The position numbers and the translations under genes were made by a program. A DNA stretch of 19,776 nucleotides from JBASTI01 sp964374025. GTDB lineage: Bacteria; Patescibacteriota; Minisyncoccia; Spechtbacterales; HO2-43-30. This document shows positions 13,901-17,593 of the stretch, piece by piece; within the stretch, counting starts at the first letter, position 1, and each line of letters opens with the position of its first letter. Under the pieces are notes generated by a model, which was given only the letters and a program-made list of their open reading frames with translations, was not told the origin of the DNA and did no database searches. The stretch spans positions 1-19,776 of the forward strand of contig CAYJWU010000018.1 of assembly GCA_964374025.1 (NCBI GenBank). Direction: 5' to 3'.

Positions 13901-14116
13901 TCAAATATCCAAAAAGTAATAACAAAAAACGGCCATCCAATGCTCTTTATCGGCATCGAGGATTTGACCTCAAAAATAGAGGGGCTTGTGTTCCCGTCTG
14001 TTTTGGAAAAAAATCCTGAAATTTTCACCGAAGGCGCGGCTGTAAAAATAAAAGGCCGCCTTTCCGACAAAGACGGCACCTTAAAGATTTTGTGCGAGGA
14101 GGTGAAGGAGTTGTGA
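10925..14116 (+). CDS. dnaE: DNA polymerase III alpha subunit (DnaE)
   Basis: A 1063-aa replicative polymerase. Order of parts: PHP domain with HLHVHSHYS (7-15), TDHG (41-44) and QDSHY (207-211); palm with GPGRGSAAGS (363-372) and PDIDIDF, catalytic D405 and D407, third Asp D558 in KMDFLGL; fingers with ALYRPGPMELIPDF (636-649) and YGIAVYQEQVL; tandem HhH region near FNKAHSTCYA; and a C-terminal OB fold (MLSIAGVISNIQKV, then FIGIEDLTSKIEGLVFP). It ends after the OB fold, shorter than E. coli DnaE (1160 aa), without the tau-binding tail. Residues 819-828 (QAPRQGSGQA) look like an insertion from a REP-like element. The last 24 codons are duplicated downstream of hicA. Confidence 0.98.
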   Translation: MEQKFTHLHVHSHYSLLDGLSKIPDLLDYTKELGMDSIAITDHGVLYGNIEFYKEAKKRGVKPIFGMEAYIAARSMRDKQPNIDHIRYHLTLLAKNKQGYKNLIQLTSLSHLEGFYYKPRVDKELLRKYAEGLIALSGCLQGEISKAILAGKKSDAEKLALEYADIFGKENFYLELQHHPNIKEQTKVNKALLELSKKFSLPIVATQDSHYLRAEDAEAQDILLAIQTGEKTSDEKRGLTMKGEDFSLKSPKDMHAAFKNIPGAIENTQKIADLCNVQIELGKYQLPYFPVPQGYDENSYLKKMCENGLGERYEVKEGDQIESSVLQRLNYELEVIKQMGFASYFLIVQDFVNWAKNRGIVVGPGRGSAAGSIVSYLLNITNIDPLKYDLIFERFLQKDRHELPDIDIDFADTRRDEVLEYVAQKYGRENVAQIITFGTMAARASVRDVGRALNYPYEYCDKVAKTIPMMMNFDQALRESQEFALLYQNDREARRLIDAARKLEGVARHASTHACGVVITKEPLTNSVPLQLSSQNSAAVISQYGMHAIEDLGLLKMDFLGLKNLTIIENAREQIRRAYGKDIDMDKIPLDDEKTIKLLQQANTVGIFQLESQGMRRYLKELRPTAFEDIVAMIALYRPGPMELIPDFINRKHDKSQISYLHPGLEPILKSTYGIAVYQEQVLQIARELAGFTYSEADVLRKAIGKKIKELLDEQREKFVEGMMANGIQKATAEQLFRFVEPFARYGFNKAHSTCYATVGFQTAYLKAHYPAEFMAALLNAEQRNIDRISFLIDECKEMEIKVLPPDINESDQRFTVSQAPRQGSGQAIRFGLAAVKNVGEHIVGEVIKERELGGPFTSTENLLERVQDKDLNKKSLESLIKCGAFDNIEERNRLLSNIDALLKYSRDQKSIRNSSQISLFADQPMFRNSLRLASAEAISKKQALAWEKELLGFYLSSHPLEEYKDKIKLFPKIKNLAGRDTGRMLSIAGVISNIQKVITKNGHPMLFIGIEDLTSKIEGLVFPSVLEKNPEIFTEGAAVKIKGRLSDKDGTLKILCEEVKEL
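13379..13408. repeat. REP-like element inserted in frame in dnaE
   Basis: The sequence AGCCCCTCGACAAGGCTCGG (from 13381) is flanked by imperfect inverted arms (GCCCC at 13382-13386 against GGGGC at 13399-13403). It adds the residues QAPRQGSGQA between TVS and IRFGLAAVKNVG, where other DnaE proteins have a short turn. The motif resembles small dispersed palindromes with a TCGACAAGGCTC core that I recall from other bacteria; this link is from memory. Confidence 0.6.
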
Positions 14117-14128
14117 TTTGGCATTGGG
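14044..14128 (+). repeat. Direct repeat A: native dnaE 3' end and 12 nt beyond
   Basis: This 85-nt segment matches 14684-14768 at 81 of 85 positions, with a spacing of 640 nt. The first 73 nt are dnaE coding sequence up to and including the stop codon. All four mismatches are in the coding part and all are synonymous (Leu TTA/CTC, two changes; Ile ATT/ATA; Cys TGC/TGT). hicBA lies between the two copies. Confidence 0.9.
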
Positions 14129-14138
14129 CCGGCGATTG
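14116..14138 (+). repeat. 23-nt exact match to thrS codons
   Basis: From the last base of the dnaE stop codon onward, 23 nt (beginning ATTTGGCATTGGGCC) are identical to 15920-15942 inside thrS, where they encode KFGIGPAI plus part of the next codon. A shorter, damaged copy follows the second dnaE end (from 14756, lacking 3 nt). It looks like a fused thrS fragment. Confidence 0.8.
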
Positions 14139-14170
14139 CGTGAATATGCCACATATGATAATATAAAAAA

Positions 14171-14452
14171 ATGAAAACGAAAACTTCTAAAATTACACAA
14201 CCCTATAAAATATTTACCTACCGCATAATTATTGAGCCAGATACGGGAGGTACTTTCCACGGCTACGTCCCGGCGTTGCCGGGCTGTCATACCTGGGGCA
14301 AAAGTATCGATGAAACAAAAAAACATCTGCGAGAAGCAATACATTTATATCTTGCGAGTCTCAAGGAAGACAATGAGCCAATCCCACAAGAAGAGGGGCT
14401 AGAATTTTTTGAAACTGTTTCTGAACGCGATTTAAGTGTTGCCCGAAAATAA
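14171..14452 (+). CDS. hicB: HicB family antitoxin
   Basis: A 93-aa protein with the HicB partial RNase-H-like fold: YRIIIEPDTGGTFHGYVPAL then PGCHTWGKSIDETKKHLREAI and LYLASLKEDNEPIP. This antitoxin binds and inhibits HicA. It has only a short C-terminal extension, too small for a full HTH domain, so autoregulation may need another DNA-binding mode. There is no Shine-Dalgarno; a GATAAT box (14157-14162) ends 8 nt before the ATG with a weak upstream element, so the message may be leaderless. The order hicB then hicA is one of the two known orders. It lies 54 nt after dnaE. Confidence 0.9.
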   Translation: MKTKTSKITQPYKIFTYRIIIEPDTGGTFHGYVPALPGCHTWGKSIDETKKHLREAIHLYLASLKEDNEPIPQEEGLEFFETVSERDLSVARK

Positions 14453-14454
14453 CT

Positions 14455-14682
14455 ATGCCGCAGTTACCTCAAGTCACGCCTAAAAAACTTGTCCAAGCGC
14501 TGAAAAAGCTTGGATTTTTTGAACATAGACAACGAGCGACCAGCCACTTGGTCCTAGTTCACCCCGATGGACGTCGGGCAATTATAGCAATGCATTCTGG
14601 CCGGGATATCCCAGCGGGCACGCTATATGGTATTTTACGAGACATCGAAATATCGCCGAAAGAGCTCAAGAAACTTCTTTAG
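14455..14682 (+). CDS. hicA: HicA family mRNA interferase toxin
   Basis: A 75-aa toxin with the dsRBD-like HicA fold: KKLVQALKKLGFFEHRQRAT, then SHLVLVHPDGRRAIIAMHSG and DIPAGTLYGILRDIEIS. The catalytic His is expected to be H31 in the TSH motif, equivalent to the G-S-H motif of HicA proteins. HicA cleaves mRNAs independently of the ribosome. The start lies 2 nt after the hicB stop. Its TAG stop is immediately followed by the second copy of the dnaE 3' end. Confidence 0.9.
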   Translation: MPQLPQVTPKKLVQALKKLGFFEHRQRATSHLVLVHPDGRRAIIAMHSGRDIPAGTLYGILRDIEISPKELKKLL

Positions 14683-14683
14683 C

Positions 14684-14768
14684 AAAAATAAAAGGCCGCC
14701 TTTCCGACAAAGACGGCACCCTCAAGATATTGTGTGAGGAGGTGAAGGAGTTGTGATTTGGCATTGGG
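14684..14768 (+). repeat. Direct repeat B: second dnaE 3' end after hicA
   Basis: The partner of 14044-14128. It starts 1 nt after the hicA stop codon, mid-gene relative to dnaE, and still encodes the same final residues (KIKGRLSDKDGTLKILCEEV, then KEL and TGA). It has no start of its own and is a non-expressed gene fragment. Confidence 0.9.
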
Positions 14769-14772
14769 CGGA

Positions 14773-14801
14773 TTGCATAAATTGGGATTACTTGTTAGAC
14801 T
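14773..14801 (+). promoter_or_regulatory. Possible promoter of the DUF433/DUF5615 pair
   Basis: TTGCAT (14773-14778, 3 of 6), 17-bp spacer, TAGACT (14796-14801, 4 of 6) preceded by TGT (extended -10). The -10 ends 6 nt before the ATG at 14808. The -35-like element lies inside the thrS-derived fragment at the end of repeat B. Confidence 0.4.
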
Positions 14802-14807
14802 AAAATT

Positions 14808-15050
14808 ATGAAATACAAAACAACCACTATAAACTACAGAATAACAAGCAATCCAGAGATTCTGGGCGGGAAGCCTATTATAAAAGGAACGAGAATTTCG
14901 ATAGATTTTATACTAGAGTTAATAGCGGCAGGCATGACTGCGAAGAAAATCATAAAAGAGTATCCGCAACTTGAAGAAGATGATATCAGAGCGGCAGCCG
15001 CCTATGCCGCAAAAACCCTTGAACGCGAAGAGGTTGTTTTCGTGCGATAA
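14808..15050 (+). CDS. DUF433 family antitoxin
   Basis: An 80-aa protein with the DUF433 pattern: ITSNPEILGGKPIIKGTRIS then FILELIAAGMTAKKIIKEYP and DIRAAAAYAAKTLE. DUF433 proteins are small helical (winged-helix/HTH-like) DNA-binding proteins that commonly sit upstream of DUF5615 PIN-like toxins and are regarded as their antitoxins. It has no clear Shine-Dalgarno. The toxin gene begins 3 nt after its stop. Confidence 0.88.
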   Translation: MKYKTTTINYRITSNPEILGGKPIIKGTRISIDFILELIAAGMTAKKIIKEYPQLEEDDIRAAAAYAAKTLEREEVVFVR

Positions 15051-15053
15051 CTT

Positions 15054-15407
15054 ATGGCAGATTTTATTGCGGACGAAAATGTCTCTAAAAGCGTTATTGC
15101 GGCTCTTCGCAGGAAGGGCTTTTCTGTTTTAAGCGTCAAAGAAGAAGGATTGTCTGGCGCTAAAGATAAACAGATTTTAAAACTTGCAAAGAAAACCAAG
15201 GTAATCATAATAACTCATGATCAAGATTTCGGCTTCTTGGTCCACAATCCGCGCAATTCTCACCCCGGAATAATTCTCCTTAGATTACATGTGCCGCGGC
15301 CGAAAAATGTCATAGAAACTCTTCTGCCATTTCTAGAAAAAACAAAAACTGCTAAACTAAAGGGGAGGTTCACTGTTATTAGAGAGGGGGTAATAAGAAT
15401 AATTTGA
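15054..15407 (+). CDS. DUF5615 PIN-like toxin
   Basis: A 117-aa protein of the DUF5615 (Mut7-C/PIN-like) family, presumed RNase toxin. The N-terminal FIADENVSKSVIAALRRKGF supplies D7 and E8; SVKEEGLSGAKDKQIL has D38; VIIITHDQDFGFL supplies D56 and D58, forming the acidic metal site of PIN-like folds. GIILLRLHV is the typical central strand. The target RNA is unknown. It pairs with the DUF433 gene upstream, and no terminator is evident on this strand. Confidence 0.88.
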   Translation: MADFIADENVSKSVIAALRRKGFSVLSVKEEGLSGAKDKQILKLAKKTKVIIITHDQDFGFLVHNPRNSHPGIILLRLHVPRPKNVIETLLPFLEKTKTAKLKGRFTVIREGVIRII

Positions 15408-15438
15408 AAATAAAAAGTCAGGCACAAGCGGGCCTGAC
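15406..15438 (-). terminator. Rho-independent terminator of the 100-aa membrane gene
   Basis: Minus-strand hairpin GTCAGGC / GCCTGAC (arms 15432-15438 and 15417-15423, 8-nt loop) followed by TTTTTATTTTC. It lies 29 nt after the TAG stop of the minus-strand gene at 15468 and touches the end of the convergent DUF5615 gene. Confidence 0.8.
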
Positions 15439-15467
15439 GAGGACGTTGCCTTACAAGCGAGGGGAAA

Positions 15468-15770
15468 CTATGGTTTTGGAGCTCTGGCCTTCCTAAATTT
15501 TCTTTGAGCCAAGTACATCGCATACATGAGGGATGCAAAGGAGAGCACACTTTCAGACCATGCAGGCAAGCTATCAAATCGAGAAAATCGAGCAAATTCA
15601 GGCACTCTGTAGTGTAAGAAGTTCTGGGCGTCTTTCCATTCGCCCAAAGTCGCGCCGGGATGGCTGGCAATATACAGAATTGATGCAAGGAATAAATAAA
15701 AGGAAAACCCCGCAACGATACACGCCAACGCCGAATAGCCGTATAACAACCACTTACGCTTGCTCCGCAT
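15468..15770 (-). CDS. Small two-TM membrane protein of unknown function
   Basis: A 100-aa protein. I choose ATG 15770 (MRSKRKWLLYGYSALACIVA) because AAAGGAG lies 5 nt upstream; an in-frame ATG at 15788 has no such site. There is one long hydrophobic segment at about residues 8-36 (ALACIVAGFSFYLFLASILY), a polar middle (GEWKDAQNFLHYRVPEFARF), a second shorter hydrophobic segment (SVLSFASLMYAMYLAQ) and a basic tail, so two TM helices are likely. It is the only minus-strand gene in the right half. Its own terminator and SD support that it is real. No family is recognised. Confidence 0.7.
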   Translation of the reverse strand: MRSKRKWLLYGYSALACIVAGFSFYLFLASILYIASHPGATLGEWKDAQNFLHYRVPEFARFSRFDSLPAWSESVLSFASLMYAMYLAQRKFRKARAPKP

Positions 15771-15812
15771 ATCTTCTCCTTTCCCCATGCCCCCAGATTA
15801 ACTTGTATCTTG

Positions 15813-15818
15813 TATAAT
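15813..15818 (+). promoter_or_regulatory. Possible thrS -10 box
   Basis: A consensus TATAAT 18 nt before the thrS ATG, with no convincing -35 at the usual distance. The leader would be about 11 nt and A-rich, with no Shine-Dalgarno. Confidence 0.4.
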
Positions 15819-15836
15819 AAAAAAAAGAACTAAAAT

Positions 15837-17576
15837 ATGTCAATACCCATCGAAAACATCCGCCACTCCTTCGCCCACCTTTTGGCCGCGGCTGTAAAGC
15901 GTTTATATCCAAACGTGAAATTTGGCATTGGGCCGGCGATTGAAAATGGATTCTACTACGACTTTGACTGTGTTGAAATAAGCGAAAAAGATTTTTTGCC
16001 GAAAATTGAGAAAGAGATGATAAGGATTGCAAAAGGGGCGCATGAATTTAGATATGAAGAATGGGACGCGGAGAAAGCGCGCGAGCATTTTAAGAAAAGG
16101 GGCGCTACCTATAAACTGGAACTCATAGATGAATTATTAGCGGGGACTGTCCCCGCTAATAAGGTCGGCGTGGTATATATGGGCGACGAATTTTTGGATC
16201 TCTGTCACGGCGGGCACGTAAAAAATACGAAGGATTTGCCGCTTGACGCCTTTGAGCTTACACGGGTTGCCGGCGCGTACTGGCGAGGCAGTGAAAAAAA
16301 TAAAATGCTCACGCGCGTCTACGGCATAGCTTTTGATACAAAAAAAGAATTGGACGAATATCTAAAACGGCAAGAAGAAGCGCAAAAACGCGATCACAAA
16401 AAACTTGGCAAAGAGCTTGGCCTCTTTACTTTTTCCCAACTTGTAGGGCCGGGCCTGCCGTTATTTACCCCCAAAGGCACTGTTATATGGAATGAGCTTC
16501 AAAAGTTCACTGAAGCGCTCAAGCGCGAGGCGGGTTATCTAAATGTGCATATACCCCACATTACAAAACCCGATCTCTACAAGGTTTCCGGGCATCTTGA
16601 AAAATTTAAAAACGATATTTTCTATGTAAGAGGCAAGGACTCTGAACTTATACTAAAACCAATGAATTGCCCGCACCATACCCAAATTTATGCGTCAAGC
16701 CCAAGAAGCTATAGAGACCTCCCCGTGAGGTTCTACGAAACAACTTCGGCATACAGAGACGAACAACCCGGTGAACTTTCGGGCCTCACTCGCGTACGCT
16801 CTATTACGACCGACGACTCCCACTCTTTCGCGCGGAAAGACCAGATTGAGCAGGAGTTTGACGCGCTCCTAAAAGGCGTATTGAAGGTTGTAGAAAAATT
16901 TGAATTAAAAAATTATAAAATTCGCCTCTCTCTCCGTAACGAGCATAATAAAAACGCGTATCTTGGGGATGACGCGCTTTGGAGCAATGCCCAGGAGCAG
17001 ATGGAGAATATATTGAGAAAAAGTAAAATAAACTATGAAAGCGCGGAGGGCGAAGCTGCGTTCTACGGCCCAAAGATGGACTTCTTGATCAATGACAGTC
17101 TGGGACGCGAGTGGCAAATTTCAACAATCCAGCTCGATCTTAATATGCCTTCCCGTTTCGGCCTTGAATACATAGACAAAGATGGCAGCAAAAAAACGCC
17201 GGTTATGATCCATAGCGCGTATCTTGGATCGATTGAAAGATTTATGGCCATAATCATCGAGCACTACGCGGGCGCATTTCCCCTCTGGCTTGCGCCAGAG
17301 CAAATTTGGATAATACCCGTGAGTGAAAAGTTCAATAAATACGGAGAGGAAGTAGCGCAATCCCTGCGCCCTTTACGCGTAACTCTGCGAGGCGAGAACG
17401 AAACCCTTGGCAAAAAGATTCGCGAAGGACAACTTCAAAAAATCCCGTATCTCATAATAGTCGGTGAAAAAGAAGAAAAAGCCCAAAAAATCTCTGTCCG
17501 GGATAGGGCAAAAGGCGATCTTGGTTTATCCACAGTTAAAGAATTTGCGGAAAATGTTAAAATAGAACTAAGTTAA
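15837..17576 (+). CDS. thrS: Threonyl-tRNA synthetase lacking the TGS domain
   Basis: A 579-aa class II synthetase that charges tRNA-Thr. It begins directly with the editing domain (HSFAHLLAAAV; H10 and H14), with C123 and H127 completing the editing site (DLCHGGH), so Ser-tRNA-Thr hydrolysis should be intact. The catalytic core has zinc ligands C278 (MNCPHH), H329 (DDSHSF) and H459 (MIHSAYLG), motif 2 (RFYETTSAYRDE), GLTRVRSITTDD, and motif 3 (GSIERF). The anticodon domain starts near IWIIPVSEKF. E. coli ThrRS (642 aa) has an extra N-terminal TGS domain; no sequence for one lies upstream of this start. Residues 99-109 come from a perfect palindrome. Codons 28-35 match the fragment after dnaE. 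Confidence 0.97.
   Translation: MSIPIENIRHSFAHLLAAAVKRLYPNVKFGIGPAIENGFYYDFDCVEISEKDFLPKIEKEMIRIAKGAHEFRYEEWDAEKAREHFKKRGATYKLELIDELLAGTVPANKVGVVYMGDEFLDLCHGGHVKNTKDLPLDAFELTRVAGAYWRGSEKNKMLTRVYGIAFDTKKELDEYLKRQEEAQKRDHKKLGKELGLFTFSQLVGPGLPLFTPKGTVIWNELQKFTEALKREAGYLNVHIPHITKPDLYKVSGHLEKFKNDIFYVRGKDSELILKPMNCPHHTQIYASSPRSYRDLPVRFYETTSAYRDEQPGELSGLTRVRSITTDDSHSFARKDQIEQEFDALLKGVLKVVEKFELKNYKIRLSLRNEHNKNAYLGDDALWSNAQEQMENILRKSKINYESAEGEAAFYGPKMDFLINDSLGREWQISTIQLDLNMPSRFGLEYIDKDGSKKTPVMIHSAYLGSIERFMAIIIEHYAGAFPLWLAPEQIWIIPVSEKFNKYGEEVAQSLRPLRVTLRGENETLGKKIREGQLQKIPYLIIVGEKEEKAQKISVRDRAKGDLGLSTVKEFAENVKIELS
16134..16162. repeat. Perfect palindrome inside thrS
   Basis: Arms 16134-16146 and 16150-16162 pair perfectly over 13 bp (TTATTAGCGGGGA and its complement) with a 3-nt loop. 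It encodes part of ELLAGTVPANK (about residues 99-109) in a surface loop of the editing domain. GGGGACTGTCCCC-type palindromes occur as dispersed REP elements in several bacterial groups (from memory), so this is probably an in-frame REP insertion. Confidence 0.8.
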
Positions 17577-17593
17577 AATTAATTTATAATTCT

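Noticed and set aside
15260..15715. A 151-aa minus-strand frame across the DUF5615 gene
   Set aside because: It runs through the terminator and the DUF5615 gene in another frame; the 15468-15770 frame has the SD site and matches the terminator position.
17585..17590. TATAAT as a promoter for the DUF5667 gene
   Set aside because: It ends only 3 nt before the ATG, so transcription would start inside the coding region; no suitable -35 was seen.
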